From contig JAUCNG010403473.1 of NCBI GenBank assembly GCA_032353305.1, positions 1-10,476 on the forward strand: a stretch of 10,476 nucleotides of DNA, written 5' to 3'. Position 1 is the first letter of the stretch, and each line of letters begins with the position of its first letter. A model generated the notes under the pieces. That model was not told where the DNA came from. It worked only from the letters and a program-made list of their open reading frames with translations, and did no database searches. A program made the position numbers and the translations under genes. The DNA is from Cephalothrix spiralis (Eukaryota; Nemertea; Palaeonemertea; Archinemertea; Cephalotrichidae). Below are positions 1-6,435 of the stretch, piece by piece.

Positions 1-293
1 CTTTGGTTCAGAAGATATGTCCATTTTAAGCCTAAAACCGAAGCGCCACCATACGGCCGGAAATATTCATCGGAGCGAAACGCCATGCATCATCTTTTGT
101 TAGTACATCGATACTCTACCATCCTACCAAATATCAACTCCATACTATCTATATTGTTCTCTCTATGGGCCAAAACGTGTTTTAACTACTAGCACCCCTA
201 TTAGCAAAAGTATGAACCTTTCAAAAATCAAAACCCACATATTTTGTCCGTATGAGGTTGCTGATTATAGAAATGGCTACCGAATCTCATAAA
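1..293 (+). repeat. Dispersed/satellite-like repeat, copy I (~297-bp period)
   Basis: Two blocks occur here: one around 17-90 (CATTTTAAG ... TACGGCC ... CATCGGAGCG) and one around 160-293 (CTCTATG ... ACGTGTTTTAACTACTA ... CATATTTTGTCCGTATG). Both recur at 2797-3115 in the opposite order, and the spacing from the first block to the start of the second is the same in both places (about 143 bases). That pattern fits monomers of a tandem repeat sampled in different register. The copies are clearly diverged (perhaps 65-75% by eye). The unit matches no named family known to me. It is non-coding on both strands. Confidence 0.6.
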
Positions 294-782
294 CTTTAGA
301 ACATTTGATAGCCCATCTTCAGATATTTGAGATTTTACTGGCTGTGTTTTGAAAACTTTAAGACATCAGACTTTGTGTGTGAACTTAGGACTAAAAATTT
401 TCTTTGTTATATTCTCATATATTTATGGACTACTTTGTATGACTATCTCTATAATCTATAAATTTGGTCAATAAACCTAATATCGACGAAATGTGAAGAT
501 TTTATTAACAAAAAGTAGGATAAAGATCCTCTGTCTTCAGTGTCATTCAGGTTTTTTTAAACTAACGTACTGCTGGGGTTACCTAAGAACTGAACGTTTT
601 GGGACACACTGACAAAATGCCTAATTTATTATCAATTTTAACATTTATTATCAATCTTCAAGAGGCCTATAAATAAAAAATAAAAATTTTAAAAAGATAA
701 TCGACATATCTAAAGGTCATTATACAATATAAGAATAATCAAGTCCAACTCAGCGCCATTTTGTTATTATCAACTTAGCAGT
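294..782. other. AT-rich non-coding DNA upstream of the TSP1-kringle gene
   Basis: No ORF or splice-flanked exon is visible. A 13-bp direct repeat (ATTTATTATCAAT) sits at 624-636 and 643-655. The frame of the downstream gene is open back to a TAA at 711-713, with no further ATG in between. TTAGCAG at 775-781, just before the ATG, resembles a 3' splice site, so a 5' UTR intron cannot be excluded. Confidence 0.5.
668..675 (+). promoter_or_regulatory. Possible TATA box
   Basis: TATAAATA lies 107 bases upstream of the ATG at 783, preceded by a small GC patch (AGAGGCC). Initiation about 30 bases downstream would give a 5' UTR of roughly 80-90 bases. In DNA this AT-rich such a motif is easily due to chance. 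Confidence 0.3.
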
Positions 783-2150
783 ATGGGTAGCATGGTAATT
801 TTGTTTTTAACTTCTCTGTTTTGTGGATCATTTGGCTTTTCAGAAACGGATAAACCTATTGCATATGTGTCATACGATGGAGAGAGTCTACCAATTTGGG
901 ATCAAGGTGGGAAAATATATATTGTTCCTAAACCAGCTTTTGAACCAGCCGATGTCACAGTTGGCGGTAACTTTTATTTAAAAATTGTTATCAGTTTAGT
1001 TAATCCAACTTATGAACGCTTGGTGTTAAATGCTGCGCGCGCTGCAACTGGACGGTGCATAAGTGATAATGATATATATGTATCTCCTGTATGGGTTGCA
1101 TTTACGTTGAAGAAAACAGCTTGGCATCTACTAAAATCATGGAATGTTTTAGTTACAACAAAATCAATTATTTTGAAACTTCCATGTCCATCTCAGCCAT
1201 TTTGTAATATCATTAAGCCGATAATAACTCCAAGCATTATCAAATATACTCTTAAAATTGGCAGTGTATACGGAACATCAAATAAACAGCTCGTGAAATT
1301 GATAAAAACTCATCTGGCAAAAGAAGTTGACTGTGAGCTATCCGAATTACGGTATAAGTTTAAGAAACTAAACGAACGCCTAGAGTTATGTGAATTATTA
1401 GATCCAACGAAAGAACAAGTAACCATGACAGCTGTGCCTACAACAACTACTACTACTTCTACTACAACTGCAGCTCTTACGACAACAACAGCTTCTCCTA
1501 CTTCAACTGCAGCTCCTACAACCACTACCACTTCTTCTCCTACTACTACCTCAACACCTACAACAACGACCGCTGCTCCTACTACTACACAAATTGCATC
1601 GTCTACAACCACGACATCTACTCGTACAACAAAACATGCTACTACAGCGCATGCACCCGTTGATGGTAACTGGGGACAATGGTATTATACACAAAATCTT
1701 TGTAGTCCCTCGACTGTCTCGTGTGGTCGTGGTAAACGAATTCGTACCAGACTATGTAACAAACCAGCACCATCAAGTGGTGGGCAAGATTGCCCTGGGA
1801 TATCAACCTACTCAGTGCCTTGTGAGATGGGGAGCTGCAATCCATATTATGATTGTAAAACGGACGTAAAAGGAGTGACGCTTCGTAGCACCGGATTAAC
1901 CCGCACGAATACAGGGAAAATCTGCCAAATGTGGGCATCTCAAGTCCCTAACAAACATTCCCTAAAGGCATCACAATTCCCTGAACATTCGTTAATAAAA
2001 GCAAAGAATTACTGCAGAAACCCAGACGATTCTAAAGACCCATGGTGCTTCATCGGAACACCAAACCAGGGCAGATGGGAGTATTGTGATGTACCATTTT
2101 GTAAAGGTTGCTGTGATTATAATCTAAACGTAATCAGATCAGGATTTTGA
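783..2150 (+). CDS. Secreted mucin-like TSP1-kringle protein
   Basis: A 455-residue extracellular protein. Residues 1-19 form a hydrophobic signal peptide (MGSMVILFLTSLF...). Residues 20-215 are a domain I do not recognise. Residues 216-292 are a Thr/Ala/Pro/Ser tract with runs of TTT and PTTTT, expected to be heavily O-glycosylated. Residues 295-352 are a thrombospondin type-1 repeat with WGQW (C-mannosylation pattern), SCGRGKRIRTRLC and six Cys (307, 314, 325, 337, 347, 352). Residues 358-440 are a complete kringle with six Cys (358, 381, 411, 422, 435, 440) and the hallmarks NYCRNP, PWCF and RWEYCDVPFC. Kringles and TSP1 repeats bind proteins or glycans outside the cell. No protease domain follows. 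The first ATG has A at -3 and G at +4; Met4 is equally good. TSP1 and kringle modules usually have their own phase-1 exons, so finding both in one open exon suggests intron loss or retroposition. A 15-residue tail adds two adjacent Cys (443, 444). The domain calls are secure; the ligand and role are unknown. Confidence 0.88.
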   Translation: MGSMVILFLTSLFCGSFGFSETDKPIAYVSYDGESLPIWDQGGKIYIVPKPAFEPADVTVGGNFYLKIVISLVNPTYERLVLNAARAATGRCISDNDIYVSPVWVAFTLKKTAWHLLKSWNVLVTTKSIILKLPCPSQPFCNIIKPIITPSIIKYTLKIGSVYGTSNKQLVKLIKTHLAKEVDCELSELRYKFKKLNERLELCELLDPTKEQVTMTAVPTTTTTTSTTTAALTTTTASPTSTAAPTTTTTSSPTTTSTPTTTTAAPTTTQIASSTTTTSTRTTKHATTAHAPVDGNWGQWYYTQNLCSPSTVSCGRGKRIRTRLCNKPAPSSGGQDCPGISTYSVPCEMGSCNPYYDCKTDVKGVTLRSTGLTRTNTGKICQMWASQVPNKHSLKASQFPEHSLIKAKNYCRNPDDSKDPWCFIGTPNQGRWEYCDVPFCKGCCDYNLNVIRSGF

Positions 2151-2594
2151 TATGGTGTAAGACCTATCCTTTTTAGTACTAAAAAAAATCATAACTTCCC
2201 CTAGAGACTTTTAATCTGATTCGGCTATTCGCCATTTTGAAGCTTATGCTTTTTAGCACCCCGGAAAATAAAAAAAAGTGGGTGTCTATCCGTGTATTTT
2301 TATTAAAAATCGATTTTTGTAAACCTTCCTCAAAAGGTATACAATTTTTTACCTTTAGTCAAAAATATAGGTGACAGCATTAACTTCCTCCCATTCGAAC
2401 AATTGTTGCGACAATGGTCCAATTTTTTTATATCCAATTAAGAACTTCCTATACCATAAATCAAATCTCCAATCAAAATCGTACTTACCCCCTAAGTGAT
2501 ATTTTTGGCCCCCCAATAATTCAGCTTTTTGGGAATTTTGACTGGGTGATTTCAACGACATCGACCGGAAGACCAATACTAGTCTTACACCATA
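2151..2594. mobile_element. MITE-like element with 13-bp terminal inverted repeats
   Basis: TATGGTGTAAGAC at 2151-2163 is the exact reverse complement of 2582-2594; the match reaches 14 bp if base 2150 is counted. Read as TA-flanked ends, this is a ~440-bp non-autonomous element of Tc1/mariner style. It has no transposase ORF. It abuts the TGA stop of the TSP1-kringle gene. The left terminus contains GGTGTAAGA, a good U1-type 5' splice-site match. Beyond the first 13 bp the arms do not match, so the family is unassigned and a shared terminus by chance is possible, though unlikely. Confidence 0.55.
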
Positions 2595-2604
2595 TGCTGT
2601 GATT

Positions 2605-2610
2605 AATAAA
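2605..2610 (+). terminator. Candidate polyadenylation signal
   Basis: AATAAA lies 455 bases after the stop at 2150, but only about a dozen bases beyond the right end of the 2151-2594 element. Before that insertion it would have been almost directly after the stop codon. It is the first canonical hexamer downstream of the gene outside the element interior. Confidence 0.4.
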
Positions 2611-2796
2611 GGCCGTATTTATCTAAATGTATAACAATTGAAAACGAAATCCATGGACCCGTGTAATCAACGATGCATGCGATAGAGGACAGGTGTTATA
2701 GATCTCTAATATACTATGTCTTATACCAGGGTCAGATATTTGTTATTACAAATATATAGACAGATATAATGATAGGAACATACCCCTATTTTAATA
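2611..2796. other. Non-coding spacer with a small hairpin
   Basis: No exon is visible; the ATGs here open only very short frames. An 8-bp stem, 4-base loop hairpin (ATATTTGT / ACAAATAT) lies at about 2736-2755. I found no signal-peptide exon for the downstream Link exons. Confidence 0.4.
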
Positions 2797-3115
2797 ACGT
2801 GTCTTAACTACTAACACCCCTATAGGCCGAACCAATAACTTTTGAATAACTAAAACCATCATATTTTGTGCGTATGGGCCTACTGAATTTAGAAACGGTT
2901 ACAGAATTTCGTTAAGTGCTATTGAAAAATATTTATGGACATTTTAAGCAAAACACTGAATTGCCCCCTTACGGCCAGAAGTATGCATCGGAGCGGAAAA
3001 TGACCCTGCCTTCAAATATTCGTACTTGGATGTTCTACCTCCATACAAATTTTTGAGTTGCTATTATCAATGAACCGTGCTCTATGAACTGAAACGTGAA
3101 TTTTATCAACACAAT
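2797..3115 (+). repeat. Dispersed/satellite-like repeat, copy II
   Basis: This is homologous to 1-293. ACGTGTCTTAACTACTAAC ... CATATTTTGTGCGTATG at 2797-2880 matches 173-252, and GGACATTTTAAG ... TACGGCC ... CATCGGAGCG at 2937-2998 matches 18-78. A second start of the first block (CTCTATGAACTGAAACGTG) appears at 3082-3098, giving a period of about 297 bp between ACGTG at 2797 and at 3094. This shows more than one full monomer in tandem. Confidence 0.6.
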
Positions 3116-3263
3116 TTTTCGAAATTTGGAGCCCTCTAGCGGCGAAACTAAAAAGAATTTTTGGACGTCACCCACCCTACTAACCTAGTTGAACGACCCT
3201 CTACCAACCCTAAAAATTTAGACACTGTACCTTTGGTAGATGCTGAGATCCTAAGGGGGGAAT

Positions 3264-3469
3264 AATAATAAACTGAGCGATTACAATATGTTTTCGCAGA
3301 AAGTGCGAAAACATAATAATAAACTGAGCGATTACAATATGTTTTCGCAGAAAGTGCGAAATCATAATAAACAGAGCGATAACAATATGTTTTCGCAGGA
3401 AGTGCGAAAACATAATAATAAGTAACATTGTAACAACACAATGTTTTCGATTTTGAAAATCGAAAACAT
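3264..3469. repeat. Tandem array of four hairpin units
   Basis: The units are 3264-3314, 3315-3365, 3366-3413 and 3414-3469 (51, 51, 48, 56 bp). Units 1-3 share AATAAACTGAGCGATTACAA followed by a hairpin: in unit 1, ATGTTTTCGCA at 3288-3298, loop GAAAG, TGCGAAAACAT at 3304-3314. Unit 2 has one stem mismatch (ATCAT end). Unit 4 has a different leader and a 14-bp perfect stem (ATGTTTTCGATTTT / AAAATCGAAAACAT, one-base loop, 3441-3469). TGAGCGATTA recurs alone at 3930-3939. The array ends 4-5 bases before the duplicated Link segment begins and lies within 60 bases of its splice acceptor. The short frames across it are repeat artefacts. Confidence 0.9.
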
Positions 3470-3473
3470 AATT

Positions 3474-3529
3474 AAACGAAAAAACGTGTTCCTATTTAAC
3501 CCTTTTTTAATTTAATGTTTTCTTTGCAG
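3474..3529 (+). promoter_or_regulatory. Intron end and 3' splice site of the first Link exon
   Basis: A T-rich tract (CTTTTTTAATTTAATG) ends in TTTTCTTTGCAG, with AG at 3528-3529. The same block, AAACGAAAAAACGTGTTCCTAT through TTTGCAG, precedes the second Link exon at 4599-4659, so the duplication copied the acceptor together with the exon. Confidence 0.8.
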
Positions 3530-3841
3530 CTGCTTACTCGCATGGCGCTATTGTTGCTGGTGTTTTCCATGTGAATTCTGGAAGTTACACTTATACCTAT
3601 GGCCAGGCTGCTACTGCATGTAAATACTATGGAGGAGAACTTGCTTCACTTGATCAATTGAATGCTGCTTACAAGGCTGGTATGGACCAATGTAGCTGCG
3701 GTTGGACCACAGACCACAAAGCTCACTACCCAATCTCGAAAAAGGAACATTTGATTCAAGGATGTGGAGGCTCTAAACCAGGCGTCAGAACTTGTACATG
3801 GCAAAAGACTTGGGATGCTTATTGCTACAGGAAACCAAACA
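3530..3841 (+). CDS. Link (hyaluronan-binding-type) domain exon, copy 1
   Basis: An internal exon that starts with two bases completing a split codon and ends with one base, so it is phase 1-1 symmetric, the classic arrangement for shuffled extracellular modules. The donor AACA|GTAAGT is at 3842. Its 103 full codons hold a Link domain: GVFHV at residues 10-14, YGQAATAC ending at Cys30, GELAS, AYKAGMDQCSCGW, HYPI, GCGGSKPGVRTCTW and WDAYCY. The canonical Cys are 30, 54, 78 and 98. Cys56 and Cys88 are extra and could form a third disulfide; Cys88 replaces the usual Tyr of GVRTYG. Link domains typically bind hyaluronan in matrix; binding here is inferred. The 5' exon with the signal peptide is not recognised. 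Without splicing at 3842, the frame runs on to a TAG at 3856-3858, adding SKSYS. Confidence 0.88.
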
Positions 3842-4659
3842 GTAAGTCTTATAGTTAGTTATTCTTTAATGATGATTACTGCCTAGGGATAGCATGCTAC
3901 TCGTCACTGTCAATTCATAATCGACAACCTGAGCGATTATATGCGTTAACTCTTTCGCTGCCTGGCCTTTTTTGAATAAATGGTTCAAAATGACTAGTTT
4001 TGCCAAAATCACAAGGGACGAAGGTGTAATTATCGAAAATCTTAGAACGGAGTATTTTTGAACAGCTTAGATCTTTGGCTTTTTTTTATGTATACATGAA
4101 AAACCACTTAAAGGCTTTTTCAAGGCAAAGGAGTGAAAATGGAAATACGGTCAACAAACGGCGATATTCTGATATTTTTGTGTAAGGTTTCCCAATGGTC
4201 GAAGTCCAATTTTATGATGTCCCTCGAAGCAACGAACCTAGGGTTTCATTGTGACTATAGACTTTTTTTAAAATCTATATATACTAACGATGCCGCAATG
4301 TCAAAGAACAAAAAAAATTGCAAAAATATAATTTTTTTTAAATAAAAATGTCCCACTCTCATTGAGCTCTTTCGTAGCAAATATAGATTTTGATTGGGTT
4401 ATATCACTTTTTCTGTTCTATATAAACAACAAAATATAAGAAAATCAATTGTATAGTTAAAGAAAGACAAAAAAAACACAAACTGGGATTACCGAAATCA
4501 GACCACAAGCTTTCGCACTATTCTGTGCTTCCTCAGGTGGTAATGAATTTTATTTTAATATATTCACACACATGAAAAATGTATTGAATAAAAAAATAAA
4601 ACGAAAAAACGTGTTCCTATAAAAATTCTAACTCTTTTTTAATTTAATTTTTTTTGCAG
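3842..4659 (+). other. Intron between the two Link exons
   Basis: An 818-bp GT-AG intron (GTAAGT ... TTTTTTTGCAG), phase 1. Splicing joins base A3841 to CT at 4660-4661 as a Thr codon and keeps the Link frame open. The intron holds AATAAA at 3975-3980, 117 bases past the read-through stop (a possible alternative 3' end), a lone TGAGCGATTA from the hairpin array family at 3930, and a hammerhead-like motif on the minus strand at 4498-4546. The rest is AT-rich with no coding signal; the 70-codon frame at 4133 looks fortuitous. Confidence 0.75.
4498..4546 (-). ncRNA. Penelope-type hammerhead ribozyme motif
   Basis: Read on the minus strand: stem I strand ACCAC (plus 4537-4541), core CTGAGGA (4530-4536), one A, stem II GCAC/GTGC (4525-4528 and 4515-4518) with a 6-base loop, core GAAA (4511-4514), then GCTT and the other stem I strand GTGGT (4502-4506). 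A further TCA/TGA pairing lies beyond a small internal loop. CUGANGA...GAAA is the hammerhead core. Stem III is only the self-complementary AGCT, as in the dimer-dependent hammerheads of Penelope-like retroelements (from memory of the family). The extra A before stem II is a caveat. No reverse transcriptase is present in the window. Confidence 0.5.
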
Positions 4660-4960
4660 CTGCTTACTCGCGTGGCGCTATTGTTGCTGGTGTTTTCCAT
4701 GTGCATTCTGGAAGTTACACTTATACCTATGGCCAGGCTGCTACTGCATGTAAATACTATGGGGGAGAACTTGCTTCACTTGCTCAAATGAATGCTGCTT
4801 ACAAGGCTGGTATGAACCAATGTAGCTGCGGTTGGACAACAGACCACAAAGCTCATTACCCAATCTCGAAAAAGGAACATTTGATTAACGGATGTGGAGG
4901 CTCTAAACCAGGCGTCAGAACTTGTACATGGCAACAGACTTGGGATGCTTATTGCTACAG
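4599..4960 (+). repeat. Tandem duplicate of 3474-3830
   Basis: The acceptor region and Link exon of 3474-3830 are repeated with an offset of 1125-1130 bases. Within the aligned exon I count 11 substitutions in about 300 bases. Similarity starts abruptly at AAACGAAAAAACG and stops abruptly after ATTGCTACAG, where copy 1 goes on to a donor site and copy 2 to a stop codon. Confidence 0.9.
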
Positions 4961-4967
4961 AGCATAG
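4660..4967 (+). CDS. Link domain exon, copy 2 (terminal coding exon)
   Basis: A second Link domain with the same phase-1 entry and the same six Cys, including the extra pair. It ends WDAYCYRA followed by TAG at 4965-4967, so it closes the protein. Relative to copy 1 it differs at seven residues (H/R, N/H, D/A, L/M, D/N, Q/N, K/Q). By eye, 8 of the 11 base changes are replacements and 3 are synonymous. Two tandem Link domains in one protein resemble the paired Link modules of cartilage link protein and aggrecan, although here the pair clearly arose by a recent local duplication. Spliced to copy 1, the frame is continuous. Mutually exclusive use of the two exons is the main alternative. Confidence 0.87.
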
Positions 4968-5354
4968 GTTGCAGCCACATAAACTTTATTAATAATTATG
5001 CTGTATCATGATCTTAAAATACATTGGTTTTACAGTTTTACTTGAATACAAATGTACGATTATCGTATGATGAATTTATTCTATTCAGTTGATTCTATTT
5101 CTTTATGCAAAAGGGTGCTTTTGAAAGTCTAAGCCAATCCATCTTCTGCGCTCGTGGTTTATCAATATCTGTTAACTAATCAGGTGGCCCACAATATTCT
5201 GGAGACTGTTTAAAAGGTGATTCCTGATTCGAATGTATACTGACGACATAACTGTTTTAGAAAATATTCACTTTAATCTGTTGATACGTCAATTTGATTT
5301 TAATATCGTATAATACATTACGCTGACAAAAGAGGCTACAATTTATACCACTGA
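4968..5354 (+). other. Probable 3' UTR and downstream DNA of the Link gene
   Basis: AT-rich with no ORF of note. No canonical hexamer appears before AATAAA at 5355-5360, which would give a 3' UTR of about 400 bases. No repeat is visible in the stretch. Confidence 0.4.
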
Positions 5355-5360
5355 AATAAA
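5355..5360 (+). terminator. Candidate polyadenylation signal, Link gene
   Basis: AATAAA, 388 bases after the TAG at 4967, is the first canonical signal downstream of the terminal Link exon. Shortly after it, at 5384-5399, lies a perfect 16-bp AT palindrome (ATTTAAATATTTAAAT). Confidence 0.4.
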
Positions 5361-5554
5361 GGATATAGATTTTATTTTTGCCCATTTAAATATTTAAATT
5401 GTACAAGTTTTATTACCACTAAAACTTCTTTTTAACAACATCATAGCAAATAAGTGAACAAAAATATTTTTCACCGTAAAGTATCCATAAATGATATCAT
5501 TAATATTTAGGTAAAACAAACTCCAGTAACACAGAATATTATTAAAAAATCAAA

Positions 5555-5593
5555 ATGTCGAGCTTTCGGTCAGTTTGACCTTCGTCGGGAGAT
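5555..5593 (-). ncRNA. Degenerate hammerhead-like motif
   Basis: On the minus strand: stem I remnant ATCTC, core CCGACGA (5582-5588; one change from CUGANGA), one A, stem II GGTCA/TGACC (5576-5580 and 5568-5572), GAAA (5564-5567), AGCT, then C and GACAT (5555-5559). Stem I pairs at four of five positions. The layout is the same as at 4498-4546, including the A before stem II. The mutated core makes activity unlikely; it reads as an old Penelope-type remnant. Confidence 0.4.
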
Positions 5594-5905
5594 ACAAAAA
5601 ATACAAAAATCAGATACAATAGTATCTGGATGAATGAGTAGAGTCCACGCCGGATAACAAGGCACGAATATTGAGGCAGAAGTTTATAGAACTAATCATT
5701 TTTATAAACATTTAGATATTTTCGATGACACTTATGGGCTCAAGCATCGTAACACAAAGCACAGACAAATAAATCATAACGTTTGTGATATTCGTAAATG
5801 TCTTGCGTTCCAAAGCATCCAGGGTAACTTTAAGAATTTGTAAAAAGAAGTTTGATAATTATACTTATATTATGGGTCGTATTTTTGAGGTTTTATGTTG
5901 CTGTA
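5594..5905. other. Intergenic AT-rich DNA
   Basis: No coding, RNA or repeat signal is recognisable here on either strand. Confidence 0.4.
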
Positions 5906-5967
5906 GACTGATATTCATGCGGTGGACATATAGCGGCAGCTATATGTCCACCGCATAGATATCAGTC
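5906..5967. repeat. 62-bp near-perfect palindrome
   Basis: The arms are 5906-5934 and 5939-5967 (29 bp each) around a 4-base spacer GGCA, with only two adjacent mismatches (TC versus CT). The inner 18 bp (ATGCGGTGGACATATAGC) pair perfectly. Weaker pairing may continue outward (GTTGCTGTAGAC / GTCAACAGAAC). It could be a foldback element, a cruciform site or a small-RNA hairpin; nothing in the flanks decides between these. Confidence 0.85.
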
Positions 5968-6136
5968 AACAGAACGTTCTTGTATTCTAAATGTCACATC
6001 AATGTTTAGTGATTATAATGAGAAATGAATACTTAAGTTATGTACCAGAAAAGTTTGTTTGAAACATTGATTTTAATATATGTCTTTCCAATAAACAGTT
6101 TCACCTTATTATTATAAGCGAAATTTAAAAAAAGAT

Positions 6137-6284
6137 TTTTGTTGCGATCTTGCAGACCCGCACACTAGGAATTTTGATGGGACTCCTGCGGATCGGCGTT
6201 GTAGCGATTATGCGAACTAGTGTGGGTTAGTTTTTGTTGCGTTAATTCTAGCGTTCCTGCGATTCTGCGGACTAGTGTGCGGTA
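6137..6284. repeat. GC-richer repeat with CTAGTGTGCGG motifs
   Basis: TTTTGTTGCG begins two units (about 6137 and 6232). A 26-base segment GCGATT(A/C)TGCG(A/G)ACTAGTGTG... occurs at 6204-6229 and 6259-6284. Its core appears inverted as CCGCACACTAG at 6158-6168, the exact complement of 6272-6282. So the block combines tandem and inverted copies and stands out by base composition from its AT-rich surroundings. The 67-codon minus frame here is a by-product. Confidence 0.6.
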
Positions 6285-6428
6285 AGCTTTAGCTAAGGAC
6301 CGTTTTTTAATATCGTTATCTTGTTTAAAGGCATGTATTTGGTATATGGTTGGAAAGAGTAACTCCACTTAAAAATGGAATTCAAAATATTTTATTTTTA
6401 AAACCTTCATTGGCAATTTAAAAGTTGA
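6285..6428. other. Intergenic AT-rich DNA
   Basis: No gene or repeat is recognised between the CTAGTGTGCGG block and the next element. Confidence 0.4.
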
Positions 6429-6435
6429 CTTAGAC

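Noticed and set aside
1310-1612. Valine-rich 100-codon frame on the minus strand
   Set aside because: It is the complement of the Thr-codon tract of the TSP1-kringle gene; its composition is explained entirely by that tract.
2620-3260. 5' signal-peptide exon for the Link gene
   Set aside because: Every ATG checked here opens a short frame without a hydrophobic run or a phase-1 donor.
3148-3441. Two overlapping minus-strand frames with repeated AKTYC or FLRKH motifs
   Set aside because: The peptide repeats are just translations of the tandem hairpin units at 3264-3413, with no start context or family match.
3264-3469. CRISPR-like regular repeat array
   Set aside because: The units are contiguous with no unique spacers, palindromic, and sit in an intron-type eukaryotic context.
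4133-4345. 70-codon plus-strand frame in the Link intron
   Set aside because: It lies inside a well-supported GT-AG intron, is rich in Lys/Asn/Phe from AT-rich DNA, and shows no domain.
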